Source: Buchnera aphidicola str. Bp (Baizongia pistaciae) (lineage in GTDB: Bacteria; Pseudomonadota; Gammaproteobacteria; Enterobacterales; Enterobacteriaceae). From it: a stretch of 64,000 nucleotides of DNA. A program made the translations under genes and the position numbers. Each line of letters begins with the position of its first letter. The stretch's first letter is position 1. The notes under the pieces are model-generated. The model worked only from the letters and a program-made list of their open reading frames with translations. It was not told where the DNA came from and did not search any database. The DNA is taken from positions 372,001 through 436,000 of the forward strand of contig NC_004545.1 in assembly GCF_000007725.1 (NCBI RefSeq), given 5' to 3'. Shown here one piece after another: positions 54,920 through 64,000 of the stretch.

Positions 54920-55209
54920 ATGTTTAATTTCTAAAAATGAGCATATATATTTAAAAAAATTAAATAAAAAATTAATTTTAATTTTATGAAAATCAATTAT
55001 AAACTATACCACATTAAAATTTTTAACACACGCTTTTTAAAAATTATAAAAATATACAAACAATTATCTTATAATATTAAAATAGAAATATTAAACTAAG
55101 CTTTCACGTTAATTATAAAAATTAAATCTTAGACATCTAATATTATAAAAATTTACTTTTAAATTTTTTTAAAAACCTAAACTAAAACATCAAAAACTTG
55201 AACTATATT

Positions 55210-55845
55210 TTATATCCATATCCAAAACTTTTTAGGTGTTATAATCACTGGTAAGGCAACATCCCAATATTTAATATTTATATTTTTTGAAAATTGACAA
55301 TCAAATGCTAGACCTATAGGAAAAAAACTTTTTTTAATATCGTAATTAATCAAAATTCGATCGTAAAACCCTCCACCCATACCTAAACGATATCCAAATT
55401 CATCAAAAGCTACTAATGGTACAAACATTATATCTAAATCATCAGATTGTATAAAATTCTTTCTATCAAAGACAGGTTCTAATATATTAAATCTATTTTT
55501 TATTAAACTAGTATTAGGTAAATACTTCATGAATCCTAATATTTTTTTGTAATTATAATTAATAATTGGAAGATATACATTATAATTTTGTCTCCATAAT
55601 TTTAAAATTAATGGATAAGTATCAATTTCTCCGTCAAATGAACAAAATATTGCTATGTTTTTAACCGAATCCAAAATATTACAATAAAATATTTTTTTTG
55701 AAATAGAAATAGCTAATTGCTCTCGAATCTTATTATTTATTTTTTTTCTTAATTTTCGAAAATATTTTCTTTGAAAATCACGACATTTTAATAACATAAT
55801 ATTAAATTTAACTAAAAATGTTTTAAAACATTTATTATTCCACAA
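55210..55845 (-). CDS. fau: 5-formyltetrahydrofolate cyclo-ligase
   Basis: Returns 5-formyl-THF to the active folate pool as 5,10-methenyl-THF using ATP. Signature sequence is [23 protein letters not shown] near residue 150 (core GMGGGFYDR), with [13 protein letters not shown] and GLAFDCQF. Length is 211 (E. coli 182, extra residues at the N-terminus). In E. coli this gene (ygfA) follows ssrS, the 6S RNA; no 6S RNA was recognised upstream here. Confidence 0.92.
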
Positions 55846-56172
55846 ACAAAATAAACTATTTTATAACATATTTACTGTATGCACTCATACTGTTTTATAA
55901 AACATACTTTAAGTATATTTTATAATATTATTTTAGATATATATTATTTTTATAATATAAAATTCTACTTAAGTATTTACATACATAAATAAACTAAACA
56001 TTTATTTAATTTTAAAATACAATATATAAAATAAAATTATCAATAATAAATATTTTAATCAATACAAACATTAAAAACATAATTTTTAATAATAAAAAAA
56101 TATTTTTGAAACATTTTAAAATTAATATACTTAATTTAAAAATATATTTCTTGATTTAACTAATTAATTTTT
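55846..56172. other. Spacer between rpiA and fau
   Basis: 327 very AT-rich bases with several short AT-only palindromes (for example around 55875-55905). This is where 6S RNA would be expected from E. coli, but its conserved bulge and G-C-rich closing stems were not found. Confidence 0.45.
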
Positions 56173-56829
56173 TTAATAAATTACTTGTACACCAGATGAC
56201 GTTCCAATTAACGCAATATCAGCTTTCCTAGTAGCGAATAATCCTACACTTACTACTCCAGGAAAAGAATTAATTTTGTTTTCAAGACATACAGGATCTG
56301 TTATAACTAAATTAAAAACGTCAATAATAACATTTCCATTGTCTGTAATTACATTTTTTCGATATTTTGGCATACCACCTATCTTAATTATTTCGTTTGA
56401 AATATAAGAACGTGCCATAGGAATAATTTCTATAGGTAATGGAACTTTTCCTAATATTTCTACTTGTTTAGACTCATCCGCAATACAAATAAATTTTTCA
56501 GCAGTTGCAGCAATAATCTTTTCTCTAGTTAGTGCTGCTCCTCCTCCTTTAATCATTTGTAATTGAGGATTAATTTCATCTGCACTATCAATATATAATA
56601 CCAAAGAATTAATTTTACTTAAATCATAAATAGGAATACCTATTCTCTTCAAACATGCAGTAGAAAAGTTCGAACTAGAAACTGCTCCAGAAATTAAATT
56701 TTTTATAGTACTTAATACTTCTATAAAATATGAAACGGTAGAACCAGTTCCAATTCCGATAACTGAACCAGGATTAATGTAATCTACCACTTTTCGTGCT
56801 ACTAATCTTTTTAATTCATTTGTCTTCAT
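56173..56829 (-). CDS. rpiA: Ribose-5-phosphate isomerase A
   Basis: Interconverts ribulose- and ribose-5-phosphate, supplying ribose for nucleotides. Conserved segments are [40 protein letters not shown] (core [13 protein letters not shown]) and [20 protein letters not shown]. Length 218 (E. coli 219). Confidence 0.96.
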   Translation of the reverse strand: MKTNELKRLVARKVVDYINPGSVIGIGTGSTVSYFIEVLSTIKNLISGAVSSSNFSTACLKRIGIPIYDLSKINSLVLYIDSADEINPQLQMIKGGGAALTREKIIAATAEKFICIADESKQVEILGKVPLPIEIIPMARSYISNEIIKIGGMPKYRKNVITDNGNVIIDVFNLVITDPVCLENKINSFPGVVSVGLFATRKADIALIGTSSGVQVIY

Positions 56830-57080
56830 ATAATAAAAAACCTATATCAAACTTAATTAAAAAAAACTTTTATGATAAAACTTAAAATAATTTTCATAAA
56901 ACAACAAAATATTATTGATGATTAATAATAATTTGAACTATTAAAATATAATACAAATTCAAATTTTTTTAATAACAAAGCGTTATTATTGAATGTTTTA
57001 TTTGAAAATAAAGTTTGAAAGGCAGTTTTTTACATTTTTAAATAAATTAATATTAATTTTTACAACAAAAATATTGCTCT

Positions 57081-57151
57081 CTGGGATACCTGGATTCGAA
57101 CCAGGGATGCCGGTATCAAAAACCGGTGCCTTACCACTTGGCTATATCCCA
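57081..57151 (-). tRNA. glnU: tRNA-Gln (anticodon UUG)
   Basis: Acceptor TGGGATA/TATCCCA with discriminator G, anticodon stem-loop CCGGT-TTTTGAT-ACCGG giving UUG, T arm CCTGGTTCGAATCCAGG. It is 71 bases, one shorter in the variable loop than E. coli glnU. CCA is not encoded. Last of a Met-Leu-Gln tRNA run on the minus strand, the order of the E. coli metT operon. Confidence 0.96.
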
Positions 57152-57199
57152 ATATTTATAACCCATGAGACAATCTTAATCTAATATGATCATGTTACA

Positions 57200-57287
57200 T
57201 GGTACGGAAGGCGAGATTCGAACTCGCAAAGCCAATAATGACGCCAGAACCTAAATCTGGTGCGTTTACCAATTTCGCCACTTCCGC
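57200..57287 (-). tRNA. leuW: tRNA-Leu (anticodon UAG)
   Basis: Class II tRNA with acceptor GCGGAAG/CTTCCGT, discriminator A and an encoded 3' CCA (57200-57202). Anticodon stem-loop CCAGA-TTTAGGT-TCTGG gives UAG (CUN codons); T arm GCGAGTTCGAATCTCGC. Second gene of the metT-leuW-glnU arrangement. It is the only one of the five tRNA genes here that encodes its CCA end. Confidence 0.96.
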
Positions 57288-57324
57288 ATTTGAATTTACG
57301 AACAAATTTTATAACTACTCCAAA

Positions 57325-57398
57325 TAGCTACGACAGGAATTGAACCTGTGACCTCAGCGTTATGAGTGCTGTGCTCTAACCAACTGAGCTACGTAGCC
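57325..57398 (-). tRNA. metT: Elongator tRNA-Met (anticodon CAU)
   Basis: Acceptor GGCTACG/CGTAGCT with a G1-U72 wobble, D arm GCTCAGTTGGTTAGAGC, anticodon stem CAGCA/CGCTG around loop CTCATAA (anticodon CAU) with an A31-C39 mismatch, T arm ACAGGTTCAATTCCTGT. It aligns with E. coli metT rather than initiator or the lysidine tRNA-Ile. CCA is not encoded. Confidence 0.93.
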
Positions 57399-57616
57399 CA
57401 GAAATAAATATTCAAATTCAAATTTAATATGTTATATTAATTATTTATTATATATTATACTTTTTATGAATTTTATTAAATTACCTAATAATTTTAAAAT
57501 AATATTTACAAAAAATAAGAGTACAAAAATAATTGTATCATATTTAATTAATATTAACATAATATTATTTATATAATATAACTTTTTTTAAATGTTAATA
57601 CTTGTTAGGTAAAAAT

Positions 57617-59269
57617 ATGAAAAAACAACATTCAAAAATTAGTAATTTTATCCAAAAAATTATTTCTGAAGATATACAAAATAAAAAAATTACCCATGTT
57701 AAAACACGATTCCCTCCTGAACCTAATGGTTATTTACACTTAGGACACGCGAAATCAATATGTTTAAATTTTGATTTAGCACAAGAGTTTAAAGGTACTT
57801 GCAATTTAAGATTTGATGATACAAATCCAAAAAACGAAGACACTTGTTATATAAATAGTATTATACAAGATATAAAATGGTTAGAATACAAATGGCATAA
57901 CAAAATTCGCTACGCTTCATTATATTTCAACAAAATATATCAATATGCTATAAAATTAATAAAAAAAGGACTAGCTTACGTTGATCAATTAAGTCCAGAA
58001 GAAATTCGTACATTTCGTGGAACACTAACTACTTCAGGTATCGATAGTCCTTACCGTACCCAAAGCATTGAAAAAAATTTGAATTTATTTAAAAAAATGA
58101 AACAAGGTAAAATGTTAGAAGGAACTGCATGCTTAAGAGCTAAAATTGACATGGCATCAAATTGTATAACAATGAGAGATCCTGTTCTATATCGAATAAT
58201 ATTTTCTAAACATCACCAAACAAATAAAAAATGGTGCATATATCCTACTTATGATTTTACACATTGTATTTCAGACGCATTAGAAAAAATAACACATTCA
58301 TTATGCACATTAGAATTTCAAGACCATAGAAAACTTTATGAATGGATTTTAAAAAAAATTGATATTTCTTGTAACACTCATCAATATGAATTTTCAAGAT
58401 TGAAATTAGAATATTCTGTATTATCTAAACGTAAACTAAATTTACTAGTGAACAATAAAGTTGTAAATGGATGGGATGATCCAAGAATGCCAACATTATC
58501 AGGATTAAGAAACCGAGGGTACACACCTTCATCCATAAAATTGTTTTGCAAAAAAATTGGGATTACCAAGCAAGAAAATACAATTCAATTATCATTTTTA
58601 GAATCTTGCATAAGATCTGATTTAAATCCTATAGCACCACGTTATATGGCTGTAATTCATCCTATTAAAATACAAATTTGTAACTTATCTGATAATTATG
58701 AAGAAATATTAAATATTCCTAACCACCCCACTAAACCTAACATGGGATGCCATAAATCAATTTTTAGCAATACATTATATATTGATCAAAATGATTTCTA
58801 CGAAAATAAATCAGAACTGCTAAAAAAATTAGCAATAGGAAAAGAAATACGTTTACGTTACTCTTATGTTATTAAGGCACATAAAATAAAAAAAGACCAA
58901 AATAATAATATTAAAACTATATTCTGCACTTATGATAAAAATACGCTAGGAAAAAACCCTAAGAATAGAAAAATATTAGGAGTTATTCATTGGATTTCTG
59001 AAAAAAACGTATTACCAGCACGATTTTTTTTATATGATAAATTATTCACTATACAATCTCCTGAAACTGTAAAAAATTTTTTACAATATATTAATACCAA
59101 TTCACTTGTTATTAAATATGGTTTCGTAGAAAAAGATATATTAACAAACATATCTACAACTGCATATCAATTTGAACGAGAAGGATATTTTTGTATTAAC
59201 AAAAATTTTAGTATAACAAAAAATTTAACATTTAATAGAATTGTTACTTTAAAAGATAAAATAAAATAA
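57617..59269 (+). CDS. glnS: Glutaminyl-tRNA synthetase
   Basis: A class I synthetase of about 550 residues (E. coli 554). The HIGH-type motif is in RFPPEPNGYLHLGHAKSI near residue 40, the KMSKS-type motif is VLSKRKLN near residue 270, and GGLTT-like IDSPYRTQSIE and DPVLYRI lie between. The start at ATG 57617 is chosen because AGG at 57608-57610 precedes it; an upstream TTG at 57602 would add five residues and overlap that site. Its tRNA-Gln lies just upstream on the other strand. Confidence 0.96.
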   Translation: MKKQHSKISNFIQKIISEDIQNKKITHVKTRFPPEPNGYLHLGHAKSICLNFDLAQEFKGTCNLRFDDTNPKNEDTCYINSIIQDIKWLEYKWHNKIRYASLYFNKIYQYAIKLIKKGLAYVDQLSPEEIRTFRGTLTTSGIDSPYRTQSIEKNLNLFKKMKQGKMLEGTACLRAKIDMASNCITMRDPVLYRIIFSKHHQTNKKWCIYPTYDFTHCISDALEKITHSLCTLEFQDHRKLYEWILKKIDISCNTHQYEFSRLKLEYSVLSKRKLNLLVNNKVVNGWDDPRMPTLSGLRNRGYTPSSIKLFCKKIGITKQENTIQLSFLESCIRSDLNPIAPRYMAVIHPIKIQICNLSDNYEEILNIPNHPTKPNMGCHKSIFSNTLYIDQNDFYENKSELLKKLAIGKEIRLRYSYVIKAHKIKKDQNNNIKTIFCTYDKNTLGKNPKNRKILGVIHWISEKNVLPARFFLYDKLFTIQSPETVKNFLQYINTNSLVIKYGFVEKDILTNISTTAYQFEREGYFCINKNFSITKNLTFNRIVTLKDKIK

Positions 59270-61216
<1,947 letters not shown>

Positions 61217-61282
61217 GTTAATATTAAATTCTTATAAAACATAAAAAAAATTAGATAAATCACCACTACACAAAGAGTATTT

Positions 61283-62578
61283 ATGTCAAAAATTAAAAAA
61301 ATAATTTCTCGAGAAATAATTGATTCCCGAGGATATCCAACGATCGAATCTGAAGTACACTTACAAAACGGATCTATTGGACTTGCTTCAATTCCTTCAG
61401 GAGCTTCTACAGGTTCGAGAGAAGCACTAGAATTACGAGATAACGATCCATTACGATATTTTGGGAAAGGCGTAAAAACAGCTGTATCTATAGTTAATAC
61501 TTCTATATCCAGTGCTATATATAACCAAGATGCATATGATCAAGAAAACATTGATAAAATTATGATTAATTTAGATGGAACTAAAAATAAATCTAAAATC
61601 GGTGCTAATTCTATTTTATCTGTATCAATAGCAACGGCAAAAGCTGCTGCACAATCTAAAAAAATACCTTTATATCAATACATTTCTGAATTGCACGGAA
61701 TCAAAGAAGAATTACTGATGCCATTACCAATGATGAATATTATTAATGGAGGAAAACATGCAGACAATAACATTGACATACAAGAGTTTATGATACAACC
61801 CATTAAAGCAAATACGATTAAAGAAGCTATTCAAATAGGAGCTGAAGTTTTTTATACGTTAGGATTGATTCTAAAAAGAAGAGGTTTTAATACTACTGTA
61901 GGAGATGAAGGAGGATATGCTCCAAATTTAAAATCTAATGAATCAGCATTTTTAATATTATCAGAAGCAGTTTCACAATCTGGATACATGTTAGGCAAAG
62001 ACATTACTTTTTGTATAGACTGTGCAGCTTCTGAGCTATACAATAGCAAAACTAAAACATATAAACTAACAAGCGAACAAAAAAAATTTACTTCATATGA
62101 ATTTACAAATTATTTAAGTGCTTTAGTTGATAAATATCCCATTACATCTATCGAAGATGGGCTAGATGAATCAGATTGGAATGGATTTAAATATCAAACA
62201 AAAAAATTAGGAAAAAAAATACAATTAGTGGGTGATGATTTATTCGTAACTAATACTAATATACTTAAAAAGGGAATACAAAACAACATTGCTAATACTA
62301 TTTTAATCAAATTAAATCAGATAGGAACATTAACTGAAACTTTAAATGCTATAAAATTAGCACAAAATTCAAATTATAATACTGTTATTTCGCATAGATC
62401 CGGAGAAACTGAAGATACGACAATATCTGATTTAGCTGTAGGAACAAACTCTGGACAAATAAAAACTGGTTCTGTCTGTCGATCAGAACGTACAGCTAAA
62501 TATAATCAACTAATACGCATAGAAGAAAAATTGGGAGCAAAAACTAAAATATTTAAAAATTTTTATTTTAATATTTAA
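61283..62578 (+). CDS. eno: Enolase
   Basis: Converts 2-phosphoglycerate to phosphoenolpyruvate in glycolysis. Visible family sequence: [61 protein letters not shown], the catalytic lysine in [13 protein letters not shown] and [18 protein letters not shown]. Length 431 (E. coli 432). PEP produced here also drives the PTS (ptsG) and murA. Followed by a terminator hairpin. Confidence 0.97.
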
Positions 62579-62607
62579 ATCATAATGCAATTATAATTTT
62601 CATTTAA

Positions 62608-62645
62608 AAACACAATAGATTTTAATAGCCATATCTATTGTGTTT
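62608..62645 (+). terminator. Terminator hairpin after eno
   Basis: A 13-bp perfect stem AAACACAATAGAT / ATCTATTGTGTTT with a 12-base loop, 30 bases after the eno stop. The downstream stem arm ends in TGTTT followed by AATAC, a modest U-tract. Confidence 0.65.
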
Positions 62646-62997
62646 AATACAAAAGAAAATAGAAAATAAATGCTACCAACGATCGATCAAACAACATCTA
62701 TAATCTTAAAAATGTATATATTATTATATACTTTGTATAAAGATGTTTTTAAGTAATCTTATAAATTAAAATTAATTTAAAAATTTTTTAATAAAAATAT
62801 CTACCAATATACTTTGAAATATACTTTATTTATAAAATCATAAAAGTTAATTCTAAAATTTATATATATTATTTGTCAAATAATTAAAAAATACTACACT
62901 AAAATATTATTCAAAATAGTTTTTAAGATGTTAACAATTTTTGTTAAATAATATTTATACGAAAATTTTACATCATAAACACTTATTAGTCATTAAC
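62646..62997. other. Spacer between eno terminator and the ispF pseudogene
   Basis: 352 AT-rich bases without an open frame. Downstream of ispF on the minus strand E. coli has truD and surE; no trace of either was found by eye. Confidence 0.45.
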
Positions 62998-63471
62998 TCA
63001 ATAATACTATACTTTTTCACATGCAATACCTTCTCTACAACCAAAAAATCCTAATTTTTAGATAACAGTACATTTGATATTAATATCATTAATAGAAAAC
63101 ATAATAAATTTTTAGAAATATTCCATATCATACGATATTTATAATAAACAAGTGTTGGAAATTCAGAAACAAACTGTAACGTCAACATTGGATATCATGC
63201 ATCCTTTTTTCTAAATTATCTTTTGAACCTCTTTTAATAATATTTTACTGCTAATATTTTTATATTTTTTGTTAGTATTATAAAAAATCAAACCAATGTC
63301 TCCTAACAAAAAAACTCCTAATAACGAATCCATAATAGCATGTAACACTACATCACACCATCAGAATAAACAATTAAACCACTGAAATTAGGAATGATTA
63401 CTCCACCAATAATTAAAATTTGATTGAGTACTTCTAAAAGTGTTTACGTAAAAACTATATCCAATTCTCAT
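62998..63471 (-). pseudogene. ispF: Decayed ispF (2-C-methyl-D-erythritol 2,4-cyclodiphosphate synthase)
   Basis: The reverse strand can be read across the whole gene once frameshifts are allowed. From ATG at 63471: MRIGYSFYVNTF; frameshift; ILIIGGVIIPNFSGLIVYSDG; frameshift; CDVVLHAIMDSLLG, FLLGDIGLIF, LLKEVQKII, stop TAG at 63211-63213, KKGCMISNVDVTV; frameshift; FVSEFPTLV, YRMIWNISKNLLC; frameshift; INDINIKCTVI, stop, KLGFFGCREGIACEKV, stop. E. coli IspF has MRIGHGFDVHAF, IIIGGVRIP, HSDGDVALHALTDALLG, LGDIGKLF, NVDVTI and EKLGFTGRGEGIACEAV at the same places. At least three frameshifts and two or more internal stops make a product impossible. Confidence 0.93.
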
Positions 63472-64000
63472 TTATCATTTCTCTTAATATCATTAACATA
63501 ATTTATGAAAAACGTGACTATTATAACATCTTCTAAAACAGTTGTTTTAATATTATTACTGTTACCCCTCAACTAATTCTGGAAAACATCCGAAATATTC
63601 CATTGAAGAAAATTCATCTATCATACAAAACCTATCAAAATCGCCTTTTTTAAACAACATTTTAACAATTTTAGTAGAAAAAGTTGAATCAACAAACGCA
63701 GTAATCGATTACAATTAATAGTATGAAATACATTAGAATAACTCATATCACTATATTTAATGGTATCATATATAGATGCTGCTAAAACGTCCCTATATTA
63801 CTGATATTAACTATATTTATAATTTTTTCTAAATCTTTATATACTAAACATGGCTAAACCAAATCACGAATAATTACCCAATTAACATTTTTAATTGACA
63901 AGTAACTCAGATAATACAGAACCAGCTCTAAAATTTCCGCCAATCACAGAGCAAACACAAAGATTGGATAATTATTAGAAATCAATGAAATATATTATCC
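63468..64000 (-). pseudogene. ispD: Decayed ispD (2-C-methyl-D-erythritol 4-phosphate cytidylyltransferase), cut by window edge
   Basis: Read on the reverse strand from the right edge: IGGNFRAGSVLSELL (E. coli GGDERADSVLAGL), KNVNWVIIRDLV-stop-PCLVYKDLEKI ([23 protein letters not shown]), ILAASIYDTIKYS (ILAAPVRDTMKRA), VFHTINCNRL, GDFDRFCMIDEFSSMEYFGC (GATITDEASALEYCG), FPELVEG (HPQLVEG), SNNIKTTVLEDV (ADNIKVTRPEDL), then stop TGA 63468-63470. Several frameshifts and internal stops are present and the HDAARP motif is ruined. Its stop still overlaps the ispF ATG in ATGA, the fossil of a coupled operon. The 5' part lies outside the window. Confidence 0.93.

Noticed and set aside
55846-56172. 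6S RNA (ssrS) next to fau as in E. coli
   Set aside because: No long rod with the conserved central bubble and G-C closing stems could be recognised in the spacer.
57325-57398. tRNA-Met as initiator because of the weak G1-U72 pair
   Set aside because: It lacks the three G-C pairs closing the initiator anticodon stem and matches metT in sequence and gene order (metT-leuW-glnU).
63000-64000. ispD/ispF damage might be sequencing error in homopolymers
   Set aside because: Besides frameshifts there are several substitution-type stops (for example TAG at 63211-63213), and active-site motifs are altered, in two adjacent genes; simple base-calling error does not explain this.

Overview
The window looks like a piece of the chromosome of Buchnera aphidicola, the obligate aphid endosymbiont, or a very close relative. 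The reasons are extreme AT richness, short gammaproteobacterial-type proteins, gene neighbourhoods that are shortened versions of the E. coli ones (fabD-fabG-acpP, nusA-infB-rbfA-truB-rpsO-pnp, rplU-rpmA-obgE, rpsP-rimM-trmD-rplS, alaS-csrA-serV-argV-gshA, metT-leuW-glnU, pyrG-eno), AT-rich spacers where E. coli has further genes, and no mobile elements, prophage or CRISPR. The strain cannot be fixed from the sequence alone.

Layout. 1-7186 (+): the 3' part of fabD, then fabG, acpP, tmk, holB, a tatD-family DNase, ptsG, hinT and lpoB. 7444-15417 (-): asnS, a 1.1 kb gene-poor stretch with a probable rlmL relic, trhO, valS, pepA. 15894-18193 (+): argF, a 0.9 kb empty stretch where E. coli has pyrBI next to ridA, then ridA. 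18346-34657 (-): deaD, pnp, rpsO, truB, rbfA, infB, nusA, a striking 41-bp perfect inverted repeat, tRNA-Leu(GAG), secG, glmM, ftsH, rlmE, greA. 35141-38728 (+): ibaG, murA, rplU, rpmA, obgE. 38946-39785 (-): rpsI, rplM. 40135-44929 (+): pheA, ffh, rpsP, rimM, trmD, rplS. 45073-48424: tldD (-), aroQ (+), rluD (-). 48763-54919 (+): alaS, csrA, tRNA-Ser, tRNA-Arg, gshA, endA. 55210-57398 (-): fau, rpiA, tRNA-Gln, tRNA-Leu, tRNA-Met. 57617-62578 (+): glnS, pyrG, eno. 62998 to the right edge (-): decayed ispF and ispD.

Function. Most genes serve translation (six ribosomal proteins; Asn, Val, Ala and Gln tRNA synthetases; IF2, RbfA, RimM, RlmE, TruB, TrmD, RluD, TrhO; five tRNAs), RNA turnover (PNPase, DeaD), membrane targeting and quality control (Ffh, SecG, FtsH), and cell-wall precursor supply (GlmM, MurA, LpoB). 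Genes tied to amino-acid supply for the host are pheA, aroQ, argF and ridA. PheA has lost the residues that give feedback inhibition by phenylalanine in E. coli.

Main points of interest: (1) ispD and ispF, consecutive-operon genes of the MEP isoprenoid pathway, are both pseudogenes that can still be read residue by residue; (2) a 41-bp perfect inverted repeat stands between tRNA-Leu(GAG) and nusA, where E. coli has metY-rimP; (3) PheA appears allosterically deregulated; (4) the methionine-rich domain of Ffh has lost most of its methionines; (5) spacers occur exactly where pyrBI would be expected, and beside a probable rlmL relic in the pyrD-rlmL region; (6) LpoB has no lipoprotein cysteine. 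Comparisons with E. coli proteins and gene orders are from memory; no database search was run.
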